NCBI GenBank assembly: GCA_028871195.1
Contig: JAGWNT010000007.1
Span: forward strand, 3,211 to 67,210
Source: REEB85 sp018971455
GTDB lineage: Bacteria > Pseudomonadota > Alphaproteobacteria > Acetobacterales > Acetobacteraceae
Reading direction: 5' to 3'
Length of the DNA: 64,000 nt
Positions 8,683-17,316 of this stretch are shown here, piece by piece. Under the pieces are notes generated by a model. That model had not been told where the DNA came from, ran no database searches, and saw only the letters and a list, made by a program, of their open reading frames with translations. The position numbers and the translations under genes were made by a program. Position 1 is the stretch's first letter. The number at the start of each line of letters is the position of its first letter.

Positions 8683-9555
8683 TCAATCGGGGGGTTGCAG
8701 CGTGACAGAGACCGGGCAGTGGTCGGAAAGGTGCTCCTTCGCGGCGCGGCCGGTCTCACGATAGACCAGCACGCGCAGGCTGTCGGGCCGCATCCATCCG
8801 ATCGCGGAGCCGCCGGCGATGATGTGGTCGATGAAGCCGCCGCCGCCCCAGCAGGGGCTCGACAGCCCGGCGGTGGCACGGCGCAGCGTGGCCGCCTGTT
8901 CGAGGGCCGGCCAGAAGCGGTCGCGCCCGTCCATCCAGCGGTTGAAGTCGCCCATCACCACGAAGGCGACGCCCTCGGCCCGGCGGGCGGCGATCCAGGC
9001 CCGCAGCGGCGGAAGCTGGGCGCCCAGCGTGGCGCAGGCAGGGCGCCGGCGGTCGGTCAGGCGATCCTGCCGGCAGCCGGCCTTGAGATGCACGGCGAGG
9101 ATGCGCAGCGCACCGCTTCGCAGGTGCAGCGTGATGTCCGCCCCGCTGCGCAAGGGGAAATGGGCGTGCGGGTAAAGGTCGAGCGCGGTGAGGTCCGGAT
9201 TGGCGGTGAAGGCGATGCCGCGGCGGACGGCCAGCCCGACGCGCTGCACCACCCGGTCCTGCGTCATGTGCAGCACGTAGCGGTCTGGCGCGAAGACCTC
9301 GGCGGCGACCTGCGGGCCATCGACCTCCTCGAAGGCGACCACGTCGGCGGCCAGGATATCGGCGTAGCGGCGCAGCCGGGTGATGTCGGCCGCCGTCTTG
9401 GGCACCACATCGGCCGGCAGGGCGGGGTCGCCGGCCGGTCGGGCCGTCAGCCATTCGAGGTTCCAGGTCGCCAGCTTGAGGGGCGCGGCGCGGGCGGCCT
9501 CCAGCGGGACCAGGAGGGCCAGAACCAGCAGGAAGGGGCCATGACGCGCGCGCAT
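8683..9555 (-). CDS. secreted endonuclease/exonuclease/phosphatase family protein
   Basis: A 290-residue protein beginning with a typical signal peptide (MRARHGPFLLVLALLVPLEAARA). It continues into the EEP fold: KLATWNLEWL, VVAFEEVDG, LRILAVHLKAGC, VVMGDFNRWMDG and the final LSDHCPVSVTL. These supply the Asn, Glu, Asp/Asn and Asp-His residues of the Mg-dependent DNase I-like active site. It is probably a periplasmic nuclease or phosphatase. It is first in the minus-strand run; its stop is 14 bases from the SDR start. Confidence 0.88.
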   Translation of the reverse strand: MRARHGPFLLVLALLVPLEAARAAPLKLATWNLEWLTARPAGDPALPADVVPKTAADITRLRRYADILAADVVAFEEVDGPQVAAEVFAPDRYVLHMTQDRVVQRVGLAVRRGIAFTANPDLTALDLYPHAHFPLRSGADITLHLRSGALRILAVHLKAGCRQDRLTDRRRPACATLGAQLPPLRAWIAARRAEGVAFVVMGDFNRWMDGRDRFWPALEQAATLRRATAGLSSPCWGGGGFIDHIIAGGSAIGWMRPDSLRVLVYRETGRAAKEHLSDHCPVSVTLQPPD

Positions 9556-9713
9556 GGCGCATCATTCCTCCTTCCGCCCTCGCGGGCCAGCCCCCCGGGG
9601 GGCGCTCTACCCGTGCTGCCCGGTCAATGCCATAATAACACTCGTCCCGAGTACAATCCGGGCGGTTTTGAGGCTTCCCGGGTGGGGAGCCCGATGAGGG
9701 GAGTGACTGCGCC

Positions 9714-11525
9714 TTGAAGCCAACGGACGTCCGGAATCCCGAATATTTCCACAAGGTCGTCGATTGCCAATGGGCGTGTCCCGCGCATACGCCGGTCCCT
9801 GAATACATCCGCCTGATCTCCGCCGGGCGGCACGCCGATGCGTACATGGTCAACTGGAAATCCAACGTCTTCCCCGGCATCCTCGGCCGCACCTGCGACC
9901 GCCCCTGCGAGCCGGCCTGCCGGCGCGGGCGCGTCGAGGAGGAGCCGGTGGCGATCTGCCGCCTCAAGCGCGTCGCCGCGGATTTCAAGGGCGATGTCTC
10001 GGCGCTGATGCCGACGCCCCCGCCGCAGCGCAACGGCAAGCGGGTGGCCTGCGTGGGCGCCGGGCCCGCGAGCCTGGCCGTGGCGCGCGACCTGGCGGCC
10101 GCCGGCTACGCCGTGGTGGTGCATGACGGCGCCGCCCAAGCCGGCGGGTTCATCCGCAGCCAGATCCCGAAATTCCGCCTGCCCGACAGCGTCATCGACG
10201 AGGAGGTCGGCTACGTGCTCGGCCTTGGCGTGGAAGCGCGCTTCGGCAGTTATGTCGCCAGCCTGAGCGGGCTGCTGGCGGAGGGCTATGACGCGGTCTT
10301 CGTCGGCTCCGGCGCGCCGCGCGGCCGCGACCTCGACATCCCCGGCCGTCGCGAGGCGGCGGCCAACATCCATATCGGCATCGACTGGCTCTCCTCGGTG
10401 TCCTTCGGTCATGTCAGCCGCATCGGCCGGCGCGTGCTGGTGCTGGGTGGCGGCAACACGGCGATGGATTGCTGCCGCTCCGCCCGCCGCCTCGGCGGCG
10501 AGGACGTGCGCGTGGTGGTGCGCAGCGGCTTCGAGGAAATGAAGGCCTCGCCCTGGGAGAAGGACGACGCGCTGCACGAGGACATTCCCATCCTCAATTT
10601 CCTGGTGCCGAAAGAGTTCCTGCACGAGGATGGCCGTCTGGTCGGCATGAGCTTCGAGAAGGTGCATGCGGTCTATGACGAGCGCGGCCGCCGCTCCCTG
10701 GTGCCGACCGGCGAGGCGCCAGTGCGCATGGAGTGCGACGACGTGCTGGTCGCGGTCGGCCAGGAGAATGCCTTCCCCTGGATCGACGAGGCCGCGGGCA
10801 TCAACTTCAATCGCTGGGGCCTGCCGGTCGTCGATGAGGTGACGCTGCAATCGAGCAACCCGCGCGTCTTCTTCGGCGGCGACGCGGCGTTCGGCCCGAA
10901 GAACATCATCTGGGCGGTGGCGCATGGCCACCAGGCGGCGATCTCGATCGACCGCTTCTGCCACGGCCAGGACGTGCACGACCGGCCGCCGCCGGACGTG
11001 ACGCTGGTGTCGCAGAAGATGGGCATCCACGAGTGGAGCTACGACAACGACGTCTCCATCGACCTGCGCTACAAGGTGCCGCACCGCGAGAAGGCGAAAT
11101 CGCTGGTGGACATCAAGGCCGAGGTCGAGCTCGGCTTCGACCTCGAGCTCGCCGTCAAGGAAGCGCAGCGCTGCCTGAACTGCGACATCCAGACGGTGTT
11201 CGCGCCGAAACTCTGCATTGAATGCGATGCCTGCGTCGATATCTGCCCGGTCGATTGCATCACCTTCACCGATAATGGCGAGGAGGAGGAGCTGCGCGGG
11301 CGGCTGAATGCGCCCGCGCCGCATACCGGGCAGGCTCTCTACATCGCCGATGGGCTCAAGACGGGACGGATCATGGCCAAGGACGAGGATGTCTGCCTGC
11401 ATTGCGGCATGTGTGCCGAGCGCTGCCCCACCGGGGCATGGGACATGCAGCGCTTCCTGCTGGATATGGCCCAGGTCGGCGGCGCGCAGGTCGGCTCGAT
11501 GGAGGCGCTGGCATGCGCGCGCTAG
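9714..11525 (+). CDS. korC: GltD-like FAD/NAD(P) and 4Fe-4S subunit of a 2-oxoacid oxidoreductase
   Basis: A 603-residue flavoprotein. The N-terminal cysteines (Cys18, 22, 61, 65, 69) match the cluster domain of glutamate synthase small subunits. An FAD Rossmann motif VGAGPASLA (about 115-123) and an NAD(P) motif VLVLGGGNTAMD follow. The C-terminus holds two ferredoxin 4Fe-4S motifs (CIECDACVDICP near 500, CLHCGMCAERCP near 562). It overlaps korA, so it should pass electrons between NADP(H) and KorAB, as in the three-subunit 2-oxoglutarate:NADP oxidoreductase of denitrifying aromatic degraders. The start is TTG after GAGGGGAG. The korC symbol is by analogy. Confidence 0.85.
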   Translation: MKPTDVRNPEYFHKVVDCQWACPAHTPVPEYIRLISAGRHADAYMVNWKSNVFPGILGRTCDRPCEPACRRGRVEEEPVAICRLKRVAADFKGDVSALMPTPPPQRNGKRVACVGAGPASLAVARDLAAAGYAVVVHDGAAQAGGFIRSQIPKFRLPDSVIDEEVGYVLGLGVEARFGSYVASLSGLLAEGYDAVFVGSGAPRGRDLDIPGRREAAANIHIGIDWLSSVSFGHVSRIGRRVLVLGGGNTAMDCCRSARRLGGEDVRVVVRSGFEEMKASPWEKDDALHEDIPILNFLVPKEFLHEDGRLVGMSFEKVHAVYDERGRRSLVPTGEAPVRMECDDVLVAVGQENAFPWIDEAAGINFNRWGLPVVDEVTLQSSNPRVFFGGDAAFGPKNIIWAVAHGHQAAISIDRFCHGQDVHDRPPPDVTLVSQKMGIHEWSYDNDVSIDLRYKVPHREKAKSLVDIKAEVELGFDLELAVKEAQRCLNCDIQTVFAPKLCIECDACVDICPVDCITFTDNGEEEELRGRLNAPAPHTGQALYIADGLKTGRIMAKDEDVCLHCGMCAERCPTGAWDMQRFLLDMAQVGGAQVGSMEALACAR

Positions 11526-13351
11526 AAGCGGTCAACGATTTCGTCGTCAAGTTCGCCAACGTCAACGGCTCCGGTTCGGCCAGCGCCAACCAGCTCTTCG
11601 CCCGCGCCATCCTGCGCATGGGCGTGCCGGCGGCACCGCGCAACATCTTCCCCTCCAACATCCAGGGCCTGCCGACCTGGTACGAGGTGCGGATCAGCGA
11701 GGCGGGGCATCTCGGCGCGCGCGGCGGAACCGACCTGATGGTGGCGATGAACCCGCAGACGTGGGACCAGGATATCCGCTCCATCGTGCCGGGCGGCTAC
11801 CTGTTCTACGACTCGACCCGCCCGCTGCCGGCCAGCAAGTTCCGTGACGACGTCCATACCATCGGCCTGCCGCTGACGGCGATCTGCAACGCCGAATACA
11901 GCGACAGCCGCCAGCGCCAGCTGTTCAAGAACATCCTCTATGTCGGCGCGCTGACCGCGCTTCTCGATATCGACCCCAAGGTGGTCGAGACGCTGATCGC
12001 CGAGCAGTTCAAGGGCAAGGACAAGCTGATCGCGCCCAATATCCATGCGCTGAACCTCGGGCGCGAGCACGCGCTGAAATCGCTGACCTGCCCGATCGGC
12101 CTGCGCGTGCGGCGATCCGATGCCGTCGGCGAGCGGATCTTCCTGGAAGGCAATGCCGCCGCCGGGCTCGGCGCCGTCTATGGCGGCGCAACCGTGTGCG
12201 CGTGGTACCCGATCACGCCCTCCACCTCCCTCGCCGAGGGCTTCACGCGCTACTGCAACCGCTTCCGCGTCGATGCGACGAGCGGGGAGAAACGCTTCGC
12301 CATTGTCCAGGCCGAGGACGAGCTGGCCTCGATCGGCATGGTGATCGGCGCCGGCTGGAACGGGGCGCGCGCCTTCACCGCCACCTCCGGGCCCGGCATC
12401 TCGCTGATGCAGGAATTCATCGGGCTCGCCTATTTCGCCGAAATCCCGGCGGTGATCTTCGACGTGCAGCGCGCCGGCCCCTCCACGGGCATGCCCACCC
12501 GCACCCAGCAATGCGATGTGCTCAGTGCCGCCTACGCCTCGCACGGCGATACCAAGCATGTGCTGCTCTTCCCCGAAGACCCGCATGAGTGCTTCACGAT
12601 GGGCGCGGCCGCGTTCGACCTTGCCGACCGGCTGCAGACCCCGGTCTTCGTCATGCTCGACCTCGATATCGGCATGAACGAGCATCTCTGCGCGCCGCTC
12701 GCCTGGGATGATGCGAAGCGCATGGACCGCGGCAAGGTGATGACCGCCGAGCAGCTCTCCGAAGGGGTCGATTTCGGGCGCTACCTCGATGCCGATGGCG
12801 ATGGCATTCCCTGGCGCACCTACCCCGGCACGCATCCTACCCGCGGCGCCTTCTTCACCCGCGGCACCAGCCGCGACCGCTATGCGCGCTACACCGAGGA
12901 GGGCGCGGCCTACCAGGACAACATGGAGCGGCTGCTGCGCAAATTCGCCACCGCCCGCAGCCTGGTGCCCGCCCCCGTTCGCCACGATGCCACGGCGCCC
13001 ACCCGGCTCGGCGCGATCTATTACGGCTCGAGCAGTGCGGCGATGGACGAGGCGGCGGCGATGCTCGCGAGCCAGGGCATCGCGCTCGACCGGCTGCGCG
13101 TGCGCGGCTTCCCCTTCCACGACGACGTGCGCAAATTCGTCGCCGAGCATGACCAGGTCTTCGTCGTCGAGCAGAACCGCGATGCGCAGCTGCGCACGCT
13201 GCTGATCAACGAGGAGGAGATCAACCCCGCGAAGCTGCTGCGGGTGCTGCACTACGACGGCTCGCCGATCACCGCCCGCTTCATCGCCGGGCGCGTCGCC
13301 GAGGAAGCCGCCGCCCTCAAGATCGTCCCGCTGCGCAAGGCCGCCCCATGA
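11513..13351 (+). CDS. korA: 2-oxoacid:acceptor oxidoreductase, fused gamma-alpha subunit
   Basis: A 612-residue protein. The N-terminal 190 residues are the gamma domain (FVVKFANVNGSGSASANQLF, LGARGGTDLMVAMN). The rest is the pyrimidine-binding alpha domain (AWYPITPSTSLAEG, EDELASIGMVIGAGWNGARAFTATSGPG, QRAGPSTGMPTRTQQ). This is the 2-oxoglutarate/2-oxoacid:ferredoxin oxidoreductase architecture that oxidatively decarboxylates a 2-oxoacid with CoA. It starts inside the preceding gene (13-base overlap) and overlaps korB by four bases, giving one tightly coupled operon. The motifs do not decide between 2-oxoglutarate and another 2-oxoacid. Confidence 0.92.
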   Translation: MRALEAVNDFVVKFANVNGSGSASANQLFARAILRMGVPAAPRNIFPSNIQGLPTWYEVRISEAGHLGARGGTDLMVAMNPQTWDQDIRSIVPGGYLFYDSTRPLPASKFRDDVHTIGLPLTAICNAEYSDSRQRQLFKNILYVGALTALLDIDPKVVETLIAEQFKGKDKLIAPNIHALNLGREHALKSLTCPIGLRVRRSDAVGERIFLEGNAAAGLGAVYGGATVCAWYPITPSTSLAEGFTRYCNRFRVDATSGEKRFAIVQAEDELASIGMVIGAGWNGARAFTATSGPGISLMQEFIGLAYFAEIPAVIFDVQRAGPSTGMPTRTQQCDVLSAAYASHGDTKHVLLFPEDPHECFTMGAAAFDLADRLQTPVFVMLDLDIGMNEHLCAPLAWDDAKRMDRGKVMTAEQLSEGVDFGRYLDADGDGIPWRTYPGTHPTRGAFFTRGTSRDRYARYTEEGAAYQDNMERLLRKFATARSLVPAPVRHDATAPTRLGAIYYGSSSAAMDEAAAMLASQGIALDRLRVRGFPFHDDVRKFVAEHDQVFVVEQNRDAQLRTLLINEEEINPAKLLRVLHYDGSPITARFIAGRVAEEAAALKIVPLRKAAP

Positions 13352-14403
13352 CCTATCTTCCCAAGCCCCGCCTGCATCATCCCGATCTGCCGACCAACGC
13401 GCTCGGCCTGACGCGGCGCGACTACGAGGGCAGCGTCTCCACGCTCTGCGCCGGGTGCGGCCATGATTCGATCAGCGCCGCGATCGTGCATGCCTGCTTC
13501 GAGCTGGGCCTGCCGCCGCACCGCATCGCCAAGCTGTCCGGCATCGGCTGCTCGTCCAAAACGCCGACCTATTTCCTCGGCGCGGCGCATGGCTTCAACT
13601 CGGTGCACGGGCGCATGCCCAGCGTCGTCACCGGCGCCAACCTGGCCAATCGCGACCTGATCTATCTCGGCGTGTCCGGCGATGGCGATTCGGCCTCGAT
13701 CGGGCTCGGCCAGTTCGCCCACGCCATGCGGCGCGGCCTGAACATGACCTATATCGTCGAGAACAATGGCGTCTATGGTCTGACCAAGGGACAGTTCTCG
13801 GCCACCGCCGACAAGGGGGCGAAGAACAAGCGGGGCGTGGCCAACATGGACGAGCCGATCGACATGGTCGGCATGGCGCTCCAGCTCGGCGCGACCTTCG
13901 TCGCGCGCAGCTTCTCCGGCGACAAAGCGCAGCTGGTGCCGCTGATCAAGGCGGCGCTGACGCACAAGGGAGCCGCGTTCATCGACTGCATCAGCCCGTG
14001 CGTGACGTTCAACAACCATGTCGGCTCGACCAAGAGCTTCGACTACGTGCGCGAGCACAATGCGGCGGTGAACTTCCTCGATGTCATCACCGGGCGCAAC
14101 GAGATCACGCTCGAAATGCCGCCGGGCACGGTGGAGATCGTCCAGCAGCATGACGGCTCGCTGCTCAAGCTGCGCAAGGTGGGCGAGGAGTACGACCCCA
14201 CCGACCGCGGCGCGGCGCTGGCCTATCTGCACCGCCACCAGAGCGAGGGCGAAATCGTCACCGGTCTGCTCTATGTGGATCCGCAATCGGAGGATCTGCA
14301 TGCCTATCTCGGCACGGCGACCAAGCCGCTCAATGCCATGGGCGAGGGCGAGCTGTGCCCGGGCTCGGCGGCGCTGGCGCGGCTGAACGCCTCGCTACGC
14401 TGA
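13348..14403 (+). CDS. korB: 2-oxoacid:acceptor oxidoreductase, thiamine-diphosphate beta subunit
   Basis: A 351-residue TPP-binding subunit. Visible motifs are LCAGCGHDSIS and GIGCSS (cluster cysteines of the beta subunit), the TPP/Mg motif GDGDSASIGLGQ...NMTYIVENN, and CISPCVTFN. The start overlaps the korA stop (ATGA). It completes the three-gene set with the GltD-like subunit. The enzyme may work in the oxidative direction, making NADPH or reduced ferredoxin, or reductively. The NADP isocitrate dehydrogenase 3 kb downstream acts at the neighbouring metabolic step. Confidence 0.93.
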   Translation: MTYLPKPRLHHPDLPTNALGLTRRDYEGSVSTLCAGCGHDSISAAIVHACFELGLPPHRIAKLSGIGCSSKTPTYFLGAAHGFNSVHGRMPSVVTGANLANRDLIYLGVSGDGDSASIGLGQFAHAMRRGLNMTYIVENNGVYGLTKGQFSATADKGAKNKRGVANMDEPIDMVGMALQLGATFVARSFSGDKAQLVPLIKAALTHKGAAFIDCISPCVTFNNHVGSTKSFDYVREHNAAVNFLDVITGRNEITLEMPPGTVEIVQQHDGSLLKLRKVGEEYDPTDRGAALAYLHRHQSEGEIVTGLLYVDPQSEDLHAYLGTATKPLNAMGEGELCPGSAALARLNASLR

Positions 14404-14958
14404 CCTCGCTGCTGCGGCGACGCAGCGCGCGAAAGCGGACAGATCGCTCCACCGCGCGGCCTCGGGCACGTTCTGGCAGACCAGCACGCCGCCCGAGGCG
14501 GTGATGGCGCCGTCGAGCATCAGATTGTCCGCCCCGCCGAAATCCTCCACCTGCAACCCCTCCCCGTCCCGCCACGCGGCGCCGTCGGCCCGCGCCGCGC
14601 GGCCGAGAAAGGCGAGCGTGCGGGCGGTGAAGGGAAGTGCGGTGTTGCTCCAGGCGAAGACCGGCCGGCCGAGGGCGCGCATGAAGCCGAGCTCGAACAC
14701 CGTGCCGGCATCCGCACTCGGCCCGCGGAACGGCGTGAGATTGGCGATCAGCGCGTCGCAGCCGCGGATATGCGCCTCGTTGCAAAGCGCGATCCGCCGC
14801 GCCTCGCCGAGCTGGCGCCAGGCGGGGGGCTCGTCGGGCAGGCTGTCGATCGGCCAGACGCCCACGAGGCCATGCTGCGCGCAGATCGCCTTGAGGCTGG
14901 CCGCGCGGGCGGCGGGATCGGGCAGAAACACGTCGGGGCCGGCGAGATAGACGCGCAT
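14395..14958 (-). CDS. nucleoside 2-deoxyribosyltransferase
   Basis: A 187-residue enzyme that exchanges bases on 2'-deoxyribonucleosides in salvage. The motif YLAGPDVFLPD opens the protein. The catalytic-Glu region is IANLTPFRGPSADAGTVFELGF, with the usual D-x-G-T-x-x-E pattern, and W/N residues follow in PVFAWSN. The ATG at 14958 starts exactly at the conserved MRVYLAGPD, so the longer upstream open frame is not used. It converges on korB with a nine-base overlap of coding ends, leaving no room for an intergenic terminator. Confidence 0.88.
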   Translation of the reverse strand: MRVYLAGPDVFLPDPAARAASLKAICAQHGLVGVWPIDSLPDEPPAWRQLGEARRIALCNEAHIRGCDALIANLTPFRGPSADAGTVFELGFMRALGRPVFAWSNTALPFTARTLAFLGRAARADGAAWRDGEGLQVEDFGGADNLMLDGAITASGGVLVCQNVPEAARWSDLSAFARCVAAAARSA

Positions 14959-14996
14959 CCTGCAACTCTGCCCGCTTCGCGGCCGCCCGGAAAGGA

Positions 14997-17057
14997 TTAG
15001 GCGGCCGGAAGCTGGAGCAACTCGTGCAGCATGTCGGCGCTGCGGGCGATCTCGCTGTCGAGCGCCGGGCCGATCGCGGCGGCGTCGAGATGGCCCTGCA
15101 TCAGGCGGCGCATGCGCGCCTCCAGCCCCGAGAGGCCGTAGCTGCCGGCGAGGCCCGCGATGGCGTGGGCCACGGCCGCGGCGGTCGCCTGGTCGCCTTC
15201 GGCCAGCGCCTGGCGCAGCCGGAAGGTGCGGCTGCGGATATCGGCGAGGCACTGCTCGACCAGATCGGCGAACATGGCCGGCGCGAGGCCGCGCCGCAGA
15301 TCGGCCAGGCGCGCATCGTCGATCAGCGGCTTGGCGTGCGCCGGCACCGATTCGGGCGGCGCCGCGGGCTGGATCGGATCGACCAACCGGCCGACCGCGG
15401 CATAGAGCTCGGCCGGGCGCAGCGGCTTGGCGAGCACGCCGTCCATCACGTCCGGCGGCACCTGCCAGCCGGTCAGCGTGGCGACATTGCCGGTCAGCGC
15501 GACGATCTTCACCCGGCCCGCCGGCCCGGGCAGGGCGCGGATGCGCCGCGCCGCCTCGGCACCGTCGATGCCGGGCATCATGATGTCCATCAGCACCACG
15601 TCGAAGGGCCGGCTGGCGACCAGGCGCACGGCCTCCTCGCCGGACTCGACCGTATCGACCCGGTGACCCTCGCGGCGCAGCAGCGAGGCGGTGAGCATGC
15701 GGTTGCTGGCGACATCCTCGACCAGCAGCAGATTGGCGCGGCGCGGCGGGCGCTGGGCGGCGGCGGCGGGCACGGTGTCAAGCACCAGCTCCACCCAGAA
15801 GATGTTGCCGTCCGCCTCGCTGGTCAGCCCGAGCCGGCCGCCCATCAGCGCCACCAGACGGGCGCAGATGGCCAGACCGAGCCCGCAGCCCGGGGTGCCG
15901 GCGGCACGCGCGCCCTCCAGCCGGGCGAAGGGCTGGAACAGCAGCGCCGCCTGGTCGGCCGGAATGGCCGGGCCGGGATCGCGCACCGACAGGCGCAGCA
16001 GCCGGCGATCGCCCTGGGCCATCAGCTCGGCGCCCAGGCGCACGGTGCCCGGCCGGGAGAATTTGATCGCGTTTCCGACGAGGTTCAGCAGCACCTGGCG
16101 CAGCCGCCCGACATCGGCCTGCAGCGTTGGCGGCACAGCCGGGTCGATCCGCACCGCAAGGCGCTGCCCGTGCGCCGCCGCCTGGGCGGTGAGCATGGTG
16201 CCGACACCCTCGAGCAGAGGGTGCAGCGCAATCTCGGCCGGGCGCAGGGCGAGCTGGCCGGCATCCATCTGCGACATGTCCAGAATGTCGCGCACCAGAT
16301 CGAGCAGCGCCTCGCCGGACAGCCGGGCCATGTCGGCGAACTGGGCCTGCGCCGGCGACAGGCCGGATTCCTCGAGCAGCGCGAGGCCGGCCAGCACCGC
16401 GTTGAGCGGCCCGCGGATTTCATGGCTGACCATGGCGACGAACTGCGCCTTGCGCGCCACGCCGGCCTCGGCGATGCGCCGCGCCTCGGCGCGCGCCGCC
16501 TCGGCGTGCCGGCGGGCGGTGATGTCGGTGTAGAGGGTGACGAACCCCCCATCGGGCAGCGCACTGCGCCGCAGTTCGACCACCCGCCCGTCCGGCCGCA
16601 ACCGCTCGCTCACCCCGATGTCGCGATAGGGCGCCAGGCGCGTCAGGCGCTGGGCGATCTCCGCCTCGATCGCCGCTTCGTCCTCCAGCACGCCGAACTC
16701 GCCGGCATGGGCCTGCGCGCGCAGCATCTCCTGCATCGACAGGCCGACGCGCAGGATTTCGCGCGGCACGCCCGTGAAGTCCGGGAAACGGTCGTTCCAC
16801 TGCACCAGGCGCATATCCGCATCGAGCACCATCACCCCGTCGGTGATGCCGGCGAGGGTGGCGCGCAGCTGGGCGCTGCGCGCCTCGGCCCGGCTCCGGG
16901 CGAGCTCGAGCTCGGCATAGGCGGAGGCAACGGCGCGGCCATCCTGGGCCAGCAGCGCGGCGCGCCGGCGCGCCGTGCGCACCTGGACGGCCAGCATGAT
17001 GGTGGCCGCGGCCATGCTCGCCATGCCCGCGCCAAGCAGCAGCATGGGCCAGCTCAT
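14997..17057 (-). CDS. hybrid sensor histidine kinase with receiver and HPt domains
   Basis: A 686-residue protein. It has one N-terminal membrane segment (MSWPMLLLGAGMASMAAAT), a coiled-coil, a PAS domain (GITDGVMVLDADMRLVQWND), HisKA (VSHEIRGPLN, His phosphorylation site), HATPase (NAIKFS, GCGLGLAI), a receiver (LLLVEDVASN, VLMDIMMPG) and a C-terminal HPt (AHAIAGLAGSYG). There is no periplasmic sensing loop, so the signal is probably read by the PAS domain. No output regulator is adjacent. The ATG at 17057 places the membrane helix at the N-terminus; a GTG at 17132 would add 25 basic residues. Confidence 0.9.
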   Translation of the reverse strand: MSWPMLLLGAGMASMAAATIMLAVQVRTARRRAALLAQDGRAVASAYAELELARSRAEARSAQLRATLAGITDGVMVLDADMRLVQWNDRFPDFTGVPREILRVGLSMQEMLRAQAHAGEFGVLEDEAAIEAEIAQRLTRLAPYRDIGVSERLRPDGRVVELRRSALPDGGFVTLYTDITARRHAEAARAEARRIAEAGVARKAQFVAMVSHEIRGPLNAVLAGLALLEESGLSPAQAQFADMARLSGEALLDLVRDILDMSQMDAGQLALRPAEIALHPLLEGVGTMLTAQAAAHGQRLAVRIDPAVPPTLQADVGRLRQVLLNLVGNAIKFSRPGTVRLGAELMAQGDRRLLRLSVRDPGPAIPADQAALLFQPFARLEGARAAGTPGCGLGLAICARLVALMGGRLGLTSEADGNIFWVELVLDTVPAAAAQRPPRRANLLLVEDVASNRMLTASLLRREGHRVDTVESGEEAVRLVASRPFDVVLMDIMMPGIDGAEAARRIRALPGPAGRVKIVALTGNVATLTGWQVPPDVMDGVLAKPLRPAELYAAVGRLVDPIQPAAPPESVPAHAKPLIDDARLADLRRGLAPAMFADLVEQCLADIRSRTFRLRQALAEGDQATAAAVAHAIAGLAGSYGLSGLEARMRRLMQGHLDAAAIGPALDSEIARSADMLHELLQLPAA

Positions 17058-17316
17058 GGCGGTGGACGGCTCGATCGGGCGGTGGATGGAGGAGACATGG
17101 CTTTTGGCACCTCGCCGGCGACGTCGCGGCACCGCATGGCATATGTCAACAAGTGTTAAGCGATCATATCGTCAGGGCTGGCCCCCCGGCAACCGGGTTT
17201 CTGCTGCGCCGCAGCGTCCCTTGTCCGGGACCGGCGATGCTGCTTATGTCCGCCCTTCGATGGACGGGGCGGCCCAGCCAGGCTGCCCGCCGACAACCCG
17301 CAGACCCGAGGATGGA

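Noticed and set aside
15024..17159. 711-codon open frame antisense to the histidine kinase
   Set aside because: Mirror frame of a high-GC gene: the protein is low complexity and rich in His, Gln and Arg, with no known motif, while the minus strand encodes a full kinase.
17101..17160. Sigma70 promoter for the histidine kinase from a TTGACA on the minus strand
   Set aside because: No acceptable -10 box at 16-18 bases.
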